Below the pieces are notes generated by a model that saw only the letters and a list, made by a program, of their open reading frames with translations, was not told the DNA's origin and made no database searches. A program made the translations under genes and the position numbers. Of a DNA stretch of 64,000 bases, positions 20,653-29,473 are shown in pieces. Every line of letters starts with the position of its first letter. Within the stretch, counting starts at the first letter, position 1. The DNA comes from Sinomonas sp. P10A9 (lineage in GTDB: Bacteria > Actinomycetota > Actinomycetes > Actinomycetales > Micrococcaceae): the NCBI RefSeq assembly GCF_041022165.1, contig NZ_CP163302.1:3038001-3102000 (forward strand), in the 5' to 3' direction.

Positions 20653-21858
20653 ATGACCTCCGCACGCGTCTCCCAGCGCATCGGATCCATCGCAGAATCC
20701 GCCACCCTGGCCGTCGACGCGAAGGCGAAGGCCCTCAAGGCCGCTGGCCGGCCGGTGATCGGCTTCGGCGCCGGCGAGCCGGACTTCCCGACGCCCGGGT
20801 ACATCGTCGAGGCGGCGATCGAGGCAGCACGCCAGCCGCGCTTCCACCGCTACTCGCCCGCGGGCGGCCTGCCCGAGCTCAAGCAGGCCATCGCCGCGAA
20901 GACGAAGCGGGATTCCGGCTACGAGGCCGATGCCTCCCGGGTGCTCGTGACCAACGGTGGCAAGCAGGCCGTCTACAACACGTTCGCGACGCTCCTCGAC
21001 CCGGGCGACGAGGTCCTCCTCCCGACCCCGTACTGGACCACGTACCCGGAGGCGATCCGCCTCGCGGGCGGCGTCCCCGTCGACGTGTTCGCCGGGCCCG
21101 AGCAGGGCTACCTCGTGACCGTCGACCAGCTTGAGGCTGCCCTCACCGAACGCACGAAGATCCTCCTCTTCGTCTCGCCCTCGAACCCGACGGGCGCGGT
21201 GTACTCCCCCGAGCAGACCAAGGAGATCGGCCAGTGGGCCGCCTCGAAGGGCCTGTGGGTGGTCACCGACGAGATCTACGAGCACCTCACGTACGACGGC
21301 GTGCCGTTCACCTCGATCGCGACGGCCGCCCCCGAGCTCGGCGACAAGGTGGTGATCCTCAACGGTGTCGCCAAGACGTACGCGATGACGGGCTGGCGCG
21401 TGGGTTGGATGATCGGCCCGGCCGACGTCATCAAGGCCGCCACGAACCTCCAGTCCCACGCGACGAGCAACGTGGCCAACGTCTCCCAGATGGCGGCCCT
21501 CGCGGCGGTGTCCGGGCCGCTCGACGCCGTCGAGGAGATGAAGGTCGCCTTCGACCGGCGCCGCAAGACGATGGTGAGCATGCTCTCCGCGATCGACGGC
21601 ATCAACTGCCCGACCCCGAAGGGCGCCTTCTACGTCTACCCCGACGTGCGGGGGATCCTCGACAAGGAGATCGCCGGCATCCGCCCGGCCACATCCGCCG
21701 AGCTCGCCGCACTCATCCTCGACAAGGTCGAGGTGGCGATCGTGCCCGGCGAGGCGTTCGGTCCGAGCGGGTACGTGCGTCTCTCGTATGCGCTCGGCGA
21801 CGCTGATCTCGCCGAGGGCGTGGGCCGCATCCAGGAGCTGCTGGGCGCCGCGAAGTAG
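20653..21858 (+). CDS. pyridoxal-phosphate aminotransferase (aspartate type)
   Basis: 401-residue fold-type I aminotransferase, class I/II, most like bacterial aspartate aminotransferases of the Thermus/Bacillus kind (aspartate + 2-oxoglutarate to oxaloacetate + glutamate). Visible: substrate loop [12 protein letters not shown], cofactor-binding Tyr in [28 protein letters not shown], and the Schiff-base Lys in [14 protein letters not shown] (Ala precedes this Lys where Ser is common). C-terminal Arg in YVRLSYA binds the substrate carboxylate. The start is ATG 20653 after AAGGA. Substrate specificity is not proven by sequence. Confidence 0.9.
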   Translation: MTSARVSQRIGSIAESATLAVDAKAKALKAAGRPVIGFGAGEPDFPTPGYIVEAAIEAARQPRFHRYSPAGGLPELKQAIAAKTKRDSGYEADASRVLVTNGGKQAVYNTFATLLDPGDEVLLPTPYWTTYPEAIRLAGGVPVDVFAGPEQGYLVTVDQLEAALTERTKILLFVSPSNPTGAVYSPEQTKEIGQWAASKGLWVVTDEIYEHLTYDGVPFTSIATAAPELGDKVVILNGVAKTYAMTGWRVGWMIGPADVIKAATNLQSHATSNVANVSQMAALAAVSGPLDAVEEMKVAFDRRRKTMVSMLSAIDGINCPTPKGAFYVYPDVRGILDKEIAGIRPATSAELAALILDKVEVAIVPGEAFGPSGYVRLSYALGDADLAEGVGRIQELLGAAK

Positions 21859-21905
21859 TCACGTCCTGGGACTCACCTTCCGGGAGTCAACTCCTGGGGG
21901 TCACC
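21858..21905. repeat. short intergenic array, GTCACCTT-type unit
   Basis: In the convergent gap, 14-16-base units share a T-C-A-C core: GTCACGTCCTGGG, ACTCACCTTCCGGG, AGTCAACTCCTGGGGG, then TCACC running into the next gene. The 17-mer at 21873-21889 is identical to 47494-47510, 25 kb away. It may serve as a terminator or be a relic of a small repeat family. Confidence 0.75.
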
Positions 21906-22560
21906 AGATGCGCCGGTCGGCGGCCCAGCGCGAGAGCTCGTGCCGATTGGTGAGCTGGAGCTTGCGCAGCACAGCCGAGACGTGGGTCTCGACCGTCTTG
22001 ACGGAGATGAAGAGCTCCTTCGCGGTCTCCTTGTACGAGTACCCTCGGGCGATCAGGCGCATGACCTCGAGCTCGCGCGCGGAGAGCTTGTCGAGCTCGT
22101 CGTCGGCCACGGACTGGGTGCCGAAAGCGTCCAGGACGAAACCCGCGAGCCGGGGCGAGAACACGGCGTCGCCCCCCGCCACGCGCAGCACGGCGTCGGT
22201 GATCTCGGGGCCGGAGGCCGTCTTCGTCACGTAGCCCCGGGCGCCTGCGCGGATCACGGAGACGACGTCCTCGGCGGCATCGGAGACGCTGAGCGCGAGG
22301 AACCGGACCTCGGAGAGCAGGGCGGCGCAGCGGGTCAAGACCTCCCGACCGCCGCCGCCCAGGCCTCCTGGCAGGTGTACGTCCAGCAGGACCACCTGCG
22401 GGCGGAGCTCCTCGATGGCCTCGAGGGCGCCCTCGACCGTCCCCGCCTCGCCGACCACCCGGACGCGCTCGTCGAGGTCGGCCTTGAGGCCCGAGCGGAA
22501 GATCGTGTGGTCGTCCACAATCACCACGCTCACGGGCGCGACGCCGGATGGCTGGCTCAT
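21901..22560 (-). CDS. NarL/LuxR-family response regulator
   Basis: 219-residue two-component regulator. The receiver has the acidic pair in IVDDHTIF, phosphoacceptor Asp60 in VLLDVHLP and Lys in GYVTKTAS. The C-terminal LuxR helix-turn-helix covers about residues 158-212 (LSARELEVMRLIARGYSYKE, then SVKTVETHVSAVLRKL). The start ATG 22560 overlaps the end of the upstream kinase gene by four bases (ATGA), so the pair is translationally coupled. Because the partner kinase carries a PspC domain and the divergent genes encode PspC proteins, envelope stress control of those genes is the likely role (inference). Confidence 0.93.
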   Translation of the reverse strand: MSQPSGVAPVSVVIVDDHTIFRSGLKADLDERVRVVGEAGTVEGALEAIEELRPQVVLLDVHLPGGLGGGGREVLTRCAALLSEVRFLALSVSDAAEDVVSVIRAGARGYVTKTASGPEITDAVLRVAGGDAVFSPRLAGFVLDAFGTQSVADDELDKLSARELEVMRLIARGYSYKETAKELFISVKTVETHVSAVLRKLQLTNRHELSRWAADRRIW

Positions 22561-23870
22561 GACTCCTCCGTTCTGGGCAGCCGCAGCCGCACCTCTGTGC
22601 CATCGGGCCCGCTCACGATCGTCGCCTCGCCCCCGTGGCGCCGCATGCGCCCCACGATCGACTCGCGGACCCCGAGCCTGTCCGCGGGGACGGCGTCAGG
22701 GTCGAAACCGGTTCCGCGGTCCTTGATGAAGACCTCCGTCGCGTCCTTGCCGGACTCTGCATAGACGGACACCGGGCCTGCCCCATGGCGGACGGCGTTG
22801 AGCATCGCCTCGCGGGATGCCTGCAGCAGCGCGTCCTGGGCCTCCGCGGCGCGGGCACCCTCGGACCCGTTGCCCGGCTCCGGGCCGCCAGCCCGCGAGC
22901 CGTCGCCGGGCTCGGTCCCGCCCACCGTGACGACGTCGATCGGCACCCCGTGGAGGTCCTCGACCTGGCCGGCAAGCTCGGCGATCCGGTCCGCGAAGGT
23001 CCCGTGACCGCTGCGGGAATCCCGGTACAGCCACTCACGGAGCTCGCGTTCCTGCGCGCGGGCCAGACGGGTGACGTCTGCCTCGCTGCCCGCACGGCGC
23101 TGGATGAGCGCAAGGGTCTGCAGGACTGAATCGTGAAGGTGTGCGGCGATCTCGGCCCGCTCCTCCTCGCGCACGCGGGCCGCGCGCTCGGCGCCGAGCT
23201 CGCGCCAGAATTTGAGTCCCCACGGGAGCAGCACCAGCGCGACGCCGGCCAGGACGGCGAAGGAGGCGAGCAGTGCGAGGCCCAGCACATTCCACTGGCT
23301 CCCCGACACGGCGAGCGTCACTCCGGCCACCACAAGAACGATGCCGGCGCCGAGCCGCAGCCACCCGGTCCAGCGCTCGCCACCGGCCCCGCGGACGAGC
23401 TTCTCGCGCCGCTCCTCGTCGAGCTGCATCCACGCGAGCGCCACACCGCCGAGGATCGCCGCAACGGGAACCACCGTGTCGAGGGGCACATCGATCCCGA
23501 TGAGCGGACCGCCCAGAGCCACGGCACCGAGGAGGAGCACGACGCCGAGCAGCACCTCCCGCGCGTAGCGCGGCATGTGCGCCCGCGGCCGCGGGCCCCC
23601 CTGCAGATGGACGGGGACGCTCACCGCAGGGGCGATCGGGGACGCCGGACGACGGGTCTGGCGCCTCTGCGCCTCGGCCGCCGTCGGCACCATGATCCAC
23701 AGCCACCCGTACAGGACGATCCCCGCCCCGCCGAGGAGGGCCGCGGCCGCCATGATCCATCGGACGACGTCGGTGCGGAGCCCCAGATGCCGGGCGAGGC
23801 CGGAGCACACGCCCGCGATCACGCGGTCCTCCCCCCGCACGAGCGGCGGCCGGACGATGGCGGTGTTCAT
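22557..23870 (-). CDS. PspC-domain sensor histidine kinase
   Basis: 437-residue membrane kinase. The N-terminus is a PspC domain (residues 10-65: VIAGVCSGLARHLGLRTDVVRW followed by a membrane helix ending WLWIMVP). Membrane helices follow between about 103 and 220. The HisKA_3 dimerisation helix has the phospho-His at 246 in HLHDSVLQTLALIQ, and the HATPase domain has NAVRHGAGPV and DRGTGFDP. This is the DesK/LiaS-like class. The start is ATG 23870; a longer in-frame opening to 23996 has no support. It faces the PspC gene at 23995 across a 124-base shared promoter region. Confidence 0.92.
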   Translation of the reverse strand: MNTAIVRPPLVRGEDRVIAGVCSGLARHLGLRTDVVRWIMAAAALLGGAGIVLYGWLWIMVPTAAEAQRRQTRRPASPIAPAVSVPVHLQGGPRPRAHMPRYAREVLLGVVLLLGAVALGGPLIGIDVPLDTVVPVAAILGGVALAWMQLDEERREKLVRGAGGERWTGWLRLGAGIVLVVAGVTLAVSGSQWNVLGLALLASFAVLAGVALVLLPWGLKFWRELGAERAARVREEERAEIAAHLHDSVLQTLALIQRRAGSEADVTRLARAQERELREWLYRDSRSGHGTFADRIAELAGQVEDLHGVPIDVVTVGGTEPGDGSRAGGPEPGNGSEGARAAEAQDALLQASREAMLNAVRHGAGPVSVYAESGKDATEVFIKDRGTGFDPDAVPADRLGVRESIVGRMRRHGGEATIVSGPDGTEVRLRLPRTEES

Positions 23871-23994
23871 GCTTCCATCCAAGCACCAATGCCCCGCCTC
23901 AGGGTCGCTCCGAGGCCGAACCCGGGGGTCTTTCAGGGTTTGTTCAGGGTGTCCCCCGATGGGTGCGCACGAGACCGGGCGGAAGGATGGATGC

Positions 23995-25596
23995 ATGAGC
24001 AGCGAACAGACCCCTGGCGGTCAGCCAGCACCCCAGCCTCAGGACGACGAGCCCCACCCGACCAGCGAGCCGACCCGGGACGAGAGCCCCCACGTGGGCT
24101 CGGCCCGCACCGACTCGCCAGATTCCGGCTCGCCGCGCCCCGGTAGGGCCCAACCCGCGCCCCGGGGCAACGACTTCTTCAGCTGGATCCGCGGCCTCGG
24201 CGTCACGCGTGGCGGCGACCGATGGATGGGCGGCGTCGCGAGCGGCCTGGCCCACCGCTGGGGCGTGGATCCTGTCCTCGTCCGCGGCCTCTTCATCGTC
24301 GCGGCGATCTTCCTCGGCATCGGGGTGCTCGCCTACGGCCTCCTGTGGCTCCTGCTCCCCGAGCCGGACGGCCGCATCCATGTCCAAGAGGCCGCACATG
24401 GGCGCTGGACGGCCGGCATGACCGGCGGCCTCATCGTCACGATCCTCGGCTTCGGCGGTGCGCGTGCCGGATTCTGGTTCGGAGAACGCGGAATCGGCGG
24501 CGCCTTCTGGGGCCTCTTCTGGGTGGCCGTCGTGGCCTGCTGCATCTTCTCCATTGTGCGGGGCGGGCGTCGGCGGTCGATGCGCGTGGGCGCGGGACGC
24601 GCGGGATACGGTGGCGGGTACCGGGGGTCGGGATACGGCCCGTATCGGTACTCCGCCCCCCACGCTGCGGGCACGCCGCCTTACGCGACTCCGACGGCGG
24701 GTTCTGAGTCCGCGGGCGGCGTCCCCACCGCCGGTGACCCCTACTACGCGAAGCCAACCACCCCGCCGTCGTACTCGACGGACTACAGCGGCTACGCGGG
24801 CTATGCCGGCAATACGGGCTACGCCGGCATTACCGGCTATGCCGGCGATACCGGCTATACGGGCGACGCGGGCTACGCCGGCGCACCGGCGACACCCCCG
24901 TACTACGACGGATCCGTTCCGCCCGTTCCCCCCGCAGCCAACCAGCGGCCCCCGCGAGCGCCCCGCCCGCCACGGCGGCCCCGGGCCTCGGCCCCCTACG
25001 TGCTCGTGGTGCTGGGTATTTCGGCCCTCGTGGCCGGCGCCCTCGGCGCTCTCGTCGCCACGGGAGCCATCACCCTCGCGGCGAGCGCGGTCTGGACGGT
25101 TGTCGCCATCGTGATCGGCCTCGGCATCCTCGTGGCAGGCCTCCGCGGTCGCCGGGCTGGCATCCTCACTCTGTTCGCCATCGTGGCCCTCGTGGCCAGC
25201 GCCGCGACCCAGAGCGTCGACCGGTTCTCCAACCTCCAGTCCCGGCAGTCCAGCTACGCCCCGACAAGCCTCCAGCAGGCCGCCGGCGGCTACGACCTCG
25301 CAGCGGAGAAGGGGACGCTCGACCTGAGCGCCCTGGACGCTTCGGGCCCGCTCGCGAGTGAGACCGTCATTCCGGTCAAGACCACCATGAGCGACGTCGT
25401 CATCACGGTCCCGAAGGACATCCCCGTGCAGGTCAGGACCTCCTCGACCATGGCCAAGGTCCAGACACAGGGCCAGAGCTCGGCGGGATTCTCCCGGCAC
25501 GACACCATCACCTACAACTCCGGCCGGCCGGGGTCAGCCCTCGTCCTCCAACTGGACGCGACCCTGAGCAACGTCACGATCAACGAGGAGCGCTGA
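23995..25596 (+). CDS. PspC / LiaF-like (toastrack) membrane protein, copy A
   Basis: 533 residues. A Pro/Ser-rich cytoplasmic lead (1-58) is followed by a PspC domain (60-125: GVASGLAHRWGVDPVLVRG and a membrane helix ending LLWLLLPEPDG), two more membrane segments, and a linker of Tyr-Ala-Gly repeats (about 260-300: GYAGYAGNTGYAGITGYAG and so on). Next come two or three membrane helices (about 333-405) and a C-terminal beta-rich domain (about 430-533) like the LiaF/toastrack domain of envelope-stress proteins. The start is ATG 23995 after GGAAGGA. It is followed directly by a small membrane protein gene, and the pair recurs at 26463-28275. Confidence 0.85.
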   Translation: MSSEQTPGGQPAPQPQDDEPHPTSEPTRDESPHVGSARTDSPDSGSPRPGRAQPAPRGNDFFSWIRGLGVTRGGDRWMGGVASGLAHRWGVDPVLVRGLFIVAAIFLGIGVLAYGLLWLLLPEPDGRIHVQEAAHGRWTAGMTGGLIVTILGFGGARAGFWFGERGIGGAFWGLFWVAVVACCIFSIVRGGRRRSMRVGAGRAGYGGGYRGSGYGPYRYSAPHAAGTPPYATPTAGSESAGGVPTAGDPYYAKPTTPPSYSTDYSGYAGYAGNTGYAGITGYAGDTGYTGDAGYAGAPATPPYYDGSVPPVPPAANQRPPRAPRPPRRPRASAPYVLVVLGISALVAGALGALVATGAITLAASAVWTVVAIVIGLGILVAGLRGRRAGILTLFAIVALVASAATQSVDRFSNLQSRQSSYAPTSLQQAAGGYDLAAEKGTLDLSALDASGPLASETVIPVKTTMSDVVITVPKDIPVQVRTSSTMAKVQTQGQSSAGFSRHDTITYNSGRPGSALVLQLDATLSNVTINEER

Positions 25597-25597
25597 G

Positions 25598-25963
25598 ATG
25601 AGCACACAGCAGGACTTCCGGCCCGAGACTTACGGGCCTTCCATCGGCACAATCGTGTGGGGAGCAGTGGTGATCGTGGTGGGAGCGTTCATGCTCGCCA
25701 ACCGGCTGGGATGGTTCAGCATCGATCCCGGCTACGCGGCTGCCGGCATCCTGCTCGTCGCCGGGCTCGCGCTCGTGGTCGGCGGGATCGCGGCCTCGCG
25801 CCGCCGCCACGTTCTCACGCACGACGGCGCGGCGGCGACCTCAGGCGGCGACCTCACGGGCGCTCCGACCACCGCCGATGCCTATGCCGAAACCCGGCGG
25901 CCAAGCCCCTACGACAGTTCCGCGGGCCAGACGGGGACCCGCAACCCGCCCGCGACAGACTGA
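25598..25963 (+). CDS. small membrane protein (LiaI/LiaF-TM-like), copy A
   Basis: 121 residues with two membrane helices (about residues 18-35 and 45-63: IGTIVWGAVVIVVGAFMLAN, then AGILLVAGLALVVGGI) around a LGWFSIDP turn, as in DUF5668/LiaF membrane regions, then a disordered tail. The tail includes THDGAAA, encoded by one dispersed 11-mer (25819-25829). The start ATG 25598 is two bases after the PspC stop. It is paralogous to 27871-28275. It probably works with the adjacent PspC protein in the membrane; function is not established. Confidence 0.8.
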   Translation: MSTQQDFRPETYGPSIGTIVWGAVVIVVGAFMLANRLGWFSIDPGYAAAGILLVAGLALVVGGIAASRRRHVLTHDGAAATSGGDLTGAPTTADAYAETRRPSPYDSSAGQTGTRNPPATD

Positions 25964-26049
25964 CGGTAGACGCCCAGCCCACGCCGCTATCTGCCCCAAT
26001 CAGCACGCCAACCAGCACCCCACCCAGCACCCCAACCCTAGGAGAGACC

Positions 26050-26355
26050 ATGGAATCCTTCTTCAACGCCCTCCGCTCGGCAGGGCTCAAGCGCGGCCCC
26101 CGCCGCATCGTCGGAGGCGTGCTCGGCGGCATCGCCGACAGGCTCAATATCGACCCGGCGTTCGTCCGCATCGTGTTCCTCGTCCTGTGCCTGCTCCCCG
26201 GCCCGGCGATCCTCGCCTACATCGTGGCCTGGGTCCTCCTTCCGGACCAGGACAACCGGATCATCCTCGAGGGCTGGATTCGGCCCAAGGGCGTGGGCCC
26301 CACAGGCCCCGGCCCCGGGTCAGTGGGCCCCGGCCCGGGCGACCCGACCGCGTGA
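26050..26355 (+). CDS. small PspC-domain protein
   Basis: 101 residues: a PspC domain (about 10-72: RIVGGVLGGIADRLNIDPAFVR, then a membrane helix ending AWVLLPDQDN) and a Gly/Pro-rich tail. It is the minimal form of the family, related to the phage-shock protein C that binds the inner membrane and relays stress. The start ATG 26050 follows TAGGAGAGACC. It sits between the two duplicated PspC/small-membrane cassettes and ends at a strong terminator. Confidence 0.87.
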   Translation: MESFFNALRSAGLKRGPRRIVGGVLGGIADRLNIDPAFVRIVFLVLCLLPGPAILAYIVAWVLLPDQDNRIILEGWIRPKGVGPTGPGPGSVGPGPGDPTA

Positions 26356-26367
26356 GCTGAACCCCTC

Positions 26368-26392
26368 GGGCCCCCGCCAAACGCGGGGGCCC
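26368..26392. terminator. terminator after small pspC gene
   Basis: A perfect 10-bp stem GGGCCCCCGC (26368-26377) with GCGGGGGCCC (26383-26392) and a 5-base loop, 13 bases after the stop. It separates the first PspC transcript from copy B. Confidence 0.9.
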
Positions 26393-26462
26393 AATGCCTC
26401 TAGAGCCGCCGTATCCGCCGCTCGACACTGGAGGCATTGGTTCACATGGGAAGGATGGAGCC

Positions 26463-27869
26463 ATGAGCACCGAACACCCATACGGGGGCTCCGGAACCCC
26501 CTCCCCGGGCCAGCCCTCCGGCCCGGCCGGGGCCGACTTCTTCGCTTGGATCCGCGGTCTGGGCGTCCACCGTGGCCCAGACCGCTGGGTCGGAGGCGTC
26601 GCCAGCGGCCTCGCCCACCGGTGGGGCGTCGATCCGATCCTCGTCCGCGGCCTCTTCGTGGTCGCCTCGATCTTCCTCGGCGTCGGCCTCCTCGTCTATG
26701 GCCTCATGTGGCTGCTCCTACCAGAGCCGGATGGCCGCATCCACGTGCAGGAGGCCATGCAGGGCCACTGGACAGCGGGCATGACCGGAGGCCTGGTGTC
26801 CACGGTCCTCGGCCTCGGCGGGACGCGCACCGGGCTCGCCTTCGAGGCCACCGGCAACGGCCCGCTCTGGGGAGCCATCTGGGGTGTGTTCTGGGTGGCC
26901 GTGACCGTACTGATCGTGGTCACCATCGCCCGGTCACGCCGCTCACGCCGAGGTGGGCCCTCTGGCCCATCCGCTTCCTCCGGTCCACCCGCTGCCGGCA
27001 TGCCGACGGGAGACGGCGTGTTCCCCGCGTCGGTCGCTCCGGCGGGCGCCCCCACGGATTCCCCGCCGCCCCTCTACCCGCCGGGGACCTTCTCGGGTCA
27101 GGCACCTCAGGGGCCCGCAGGGGCGCCGTGGCCGCCGGGAACCGAGGCCCCAGAGGCCCACTACCTCGCGGATCCTCGGTACGGCCAACAACCCTCCGGC
27201 GCAACGACCGCCGGCGCCACAGCGCCGGTGTGGGTGCGTCCGCATCGGCCCGGCCCGGGCGGCCCCTTCGCAACGGTCGTCGTGGGACTCGCGGTCCTCG
27301 TCGCCGGTACGCTTCTGGCCTTCCAGCTCGCGGGGAACGCGATCGTAGATCCTGCCTCGGGAGCTCTGTGGGCGATCGCCGGTGCGATCATCGGCCTGGG
27401 AATCGTTGTGGCAGGCATCCGCGGACGTACGGGCGGGATCCTGTCCTTCTTCGCCGTCGTCGCCCTCGCGAGCGCAGCCATCACGCAGCCTGCCTACCAA
27501 CTGAGCCGGTCCCAAGGAGCGGTCAGCCTCTCCCCCACCACCGTCGCGCAGGCGACCTCGGGCTATTCCCTCACCGGCGCGTCGGGGCAGCTGGATCTTC
27601 GAGGACTCGATTCCGCAGGGCCGCTCGCCAGCGAGGCAGTGGTCCCGGTGCACATCACCCTCAGCGATATGAGGATCACGGTCCCCAAGGACGTCCCGGT
27701 CCGGGTGGAGGCTAGCGCCACCCTGAGCAACGTCCACTTCGGCTCGAAGTCAATCGCCGGGATCACCGCGAAGGACACTGAGACCTACAACGCGGACAAG
27801 CCGGGAGCGGTCCTCGTCGTTAAGGCCGACGTGACGCTGGCCAACCTCGACATCCGCCAGGAGCAATGA
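26463..27869 (+). CDS. PspC / LiaF-like (toastrack) membrane protein, copy B
   Basis: 468 residues, a close paralogue of 23995-25596: same ADFFAWIRGLGVHRG lead, PspC domain (GVASGLAHRWGVDPILVRG) and LLPEPDGRIHVQEA. The helix block near the middle and the C-terminal toastrack-like domain (MRITVPKDVPVRVEASATLS) also match. The central linker is Pro/Gly/Ala-rich and lacks the Tyr-Ala-Gly repeats of copy A, so the linker has diverged most. The start is ATG 26463 with GGAAGGATGGAGCC upstream. It pairs with the small membrane gene that starts 2 bases after its stop. Confidence 0.85.
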   Translation: MSTEHPYGGSGTPSPGQPSGPAGADFFAWIRGLGVHRGPDRWVGGVASGLAHRWGVDPILVRGLFVVASIFLGVGLLVYGLMWLLLPEPDGRIHVQEAMQGHWTAGMTGGLVSTVLGLGGTRTGLAFEATGNGPLWGAIWGVFWVAVTVLIVVTIARSRRSRRGGPSGPSASSGPPAAGMPTGDGVFPASVAPAGAPTDSPPPLYPPGTFSGQAPQGPAGAPWPPGTEAPEAHYLADPRYGQQPSGATTAGATAPVWVRPHRPGPGGPFATVVVGLAVLVAGTLLAFQLAGNAIVDPASGALWAIAGAIIGLGIVVAGIRGRTGGILSFFAVVALASAAITQPAYQLSRSQGAVSLSPTTVAQATSGYSLTGASGQLDLRGLDSAGPLASEAVVPVHITLSDMRITVPKDVPVRVEASATLSNVHFGSKSIAGITAKDTETYNADKPGAVLVVKADVTLANLDIRQEQ

Positions 27870-27870
27870 G

Positions 27871-28275
27871 ATGAGCACGAACTTCAAGGCACAGCACGAG
27901 TACCCGCGGGGTCCAAGTGTGGGCACGATCGTCTGGGGTGCGGTCCTCGTGGTCACCGCCGCGCTCATCATCGCGGGCCGCGTCGGATGGCTCTCGGTGG
28001 ACCCCGGCGTCGCCGCCGTGGTCCTCCTCCTCATCGCGGGTCTGGGTCTCGTCGTCGGCGGCGCCCTCGCAGGCGCGCGCCGCCGCCGTACTGTCGGCAC
28101 AACGTCCGGCGCTGCGGTCGGCACCGCAGCAGGCGGCGCGGAGCGCACGATCCGCGAGGACGCGCCATCATCCGATGACGCCCGGTCGGGAGACGGGCAG
28201 CCGACGCGAAGCCCGTATGCCACTGACATCAGGCCGTCCGACCCGAAGACCCATCAGGACGGCCCCGCCGTCTGA
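27871..28275 (+). CDS. small membrane protein (LiaI/LiaF-TM-like), copy B
   Basis: 134 residues, paralogue of 25598-25963: same YPRGPSVGTIVWGAVLVV start, two membrane helices and a LGWxSxDPG-like turn (VGWLSVDPGVAAV), then a long hydrophilic tail rich in Ala, Asp and Ser. The ATG 27871 lies two bases after the PspC copy B stop. A dispersed 11-mer copy (28300-28310) lies 25 bases after the stop. Function is inferred from the partner: membrane component of a PspC/LiaF-type stress system. Confidence 0.8.
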   Translation: MSTNFKAQHEYPRGPSVGTIVWGAVLVVTAALIIAGRVGWLSVDPGVAAVVLLLIAGLGLVVGGALAGARRRRTVGTTSGAAVGTAAGGAERTIREDAPSSDDARSGDGQPTRSPYATDIRPSDPKTHQDGPAV

Positions 28276-28354
28276 ACGCCTGTCCCGCGTCCAAGCCCGC
28301 GCCGTCGTGCGTCACGGCCCCCCGTCATGTGGTGTACGCCACGGTCGCCGTGGC

Positions 28355-28360
28355 TAGAAT
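28355..28360 (+). promoter_or_regulatory. pfkA -10 element
   Basis: TAGAAT, 87 bases before pfkA, is the best -10 match in the gap after the PspC cluster. No convincing -35 is seen (GTGTAC lies about 17-20 bases upstream). Confidence 0.4.
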
Positions 28361-28447
28361 GGGCGCGGGCTCAACGCGGCGCCTCCTCCACACCACCGGC
28401 GGACCGCCTGCGCAGCGCATCGGCCGCACCTACGGGAAGGCCCCTGA

Positions 28448-29473
28448 ATGAAGATCGGCATCCTCACCTCCGGCGGCGACTGCCCCGGGCTCAACGCCGT
28501 TATCCGCGGCGCGGTGCTCAAGGGCATCGCCGTGCACGGGCAGGAGTTCGTGGGGTACCTGGACGGCTGGCGCGGCGTCGTCGAGGGCGACGTGATCGAT
28601 CTGCCCCGCACCAGGGTGCGGGGCATCGCCAAGCAGGGCGGCACGATCCTGGGCACATCCCGCACCAACCCGTTCGAGAATGGCGGCGGACCCGCGGTCA
28701 TCAAGGGCCATATGGACCGTCTCGGGATCGACGCGATCATCGCCATCGGCGGCGAGGGGACCCTTGCCGCGGCCCGGCGACTCACGGACGCAGGCCTGAG
28801 GATCGTGGGCGTCCCCAAGACCGTCGACAACGACCTCGACGCGACGGACTACACGTTCGGCTTCGACACGGCCGTCGAGATCGCCACCGAGGCGATCGAC
28901 CGGCTCCGCACCACCGGCGAATCGCACCACCGCTGCATGATCGCCGAGGTCATGGGGCGCCACGTCGGGTGGATCGCGCTGCACTCGGGGATGGCCTCGG
29001 GCGCCCACGCGATCCTCATCCCGGAGCACAAGGTCACGATGGACCAGGTCACCACGTGGGTCCAGCTCGCCCGGGACCGCGGCCGCGCACCCCTCGTGGT
29101 CGTCGCCGAGGGATTCGTCCTGGAGGGCATGGCCGCGCCCCACTCCGAGCGAGGCCTGGACACCTTCGGCCGCCCCCGCCTCGGTGGCATCGCCGAGCAG
29201 CTCGCCCCCGAGATCGAGGCCCGCACGGGCATCGAGACCCGTGCAACAACCCTCGGGCACATCCAGCGCGGCGGCGTTCCGACCGCCTTCGACCGGGTCC
29301 TCGCCACCCGGCTCGGCATGGCCGCGATCGACTCCGTCGTGGAGGGCCGCTGGGGCACGATGGTCTCGCTGCACGGCACCGAGATCGCCCACGTCGGCTT
29401 CGAGGAGGCCCTCGGCCGGCTCAAGACCGTGCCGAAGCACCGGTACGACGAGGCCGCGGTCCTCTTCGGGTGA
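28448..29473 (+). CDS. pfkA: 6-phosphofructokinase
   Basis: 341-residue group III phosphofructokinase: fructose 6-phosphate to fructose 1,6-bisphosphate in glycolysis. Visible: GILTSGGDCPGLNA at the N-terminus, nucleotide loop GGEGTLAAAR, catalytic PKTVDNDL (Asp base) and substrate site MGRHVGWIALHSG. Gly in GGEGT suggests ATP as donor (PPi enzymes have Asp there), while the Lys in PKTVDND is shared with PPi enzymes; actinobacterial ATP enzymes show this same mix. The start is ATG 28448 after GGGAAGG. A small acetyltransferase-like gene overlaps its stop (GTGA). Confidence 0.95.
   Translation: MKIGILTSGGDCPGLNAVIRGAVLKGIAVHGQEFVGYLDGWRGVVEGDVIDLPRTRVRGIAKQGGTILGTSRTNPFENGGGPAVIKGHMDRLGIDAIIAIGGEGTLAAARRLTDAGLRIVGVPKTVDNDLDATDYTFGFDTAVEIATEAIDRLRTTGESHHRCMIAEVMGRHVGWIALHSGMASGAHAILIPEHKVTMDQVTTWVQLARDRGRAPLVVVAEGFVLEGMAAPHSERGLDTFGRPRLGGIAEQLAPEIEARTGIETRATTLGHIQRGGVPTAFDRVLATRLGMAAIDSVVEGRWGTMVSLHGTEIAHVGFEEALGRLKTVPKHRYDEAAVLFG

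Noticed and set aside
23995..28275. Phage shock operon pspABC
   Set aside because: No PspA-like coiled-coil gene is present; only PspC-family and LiaF-like domains are found.
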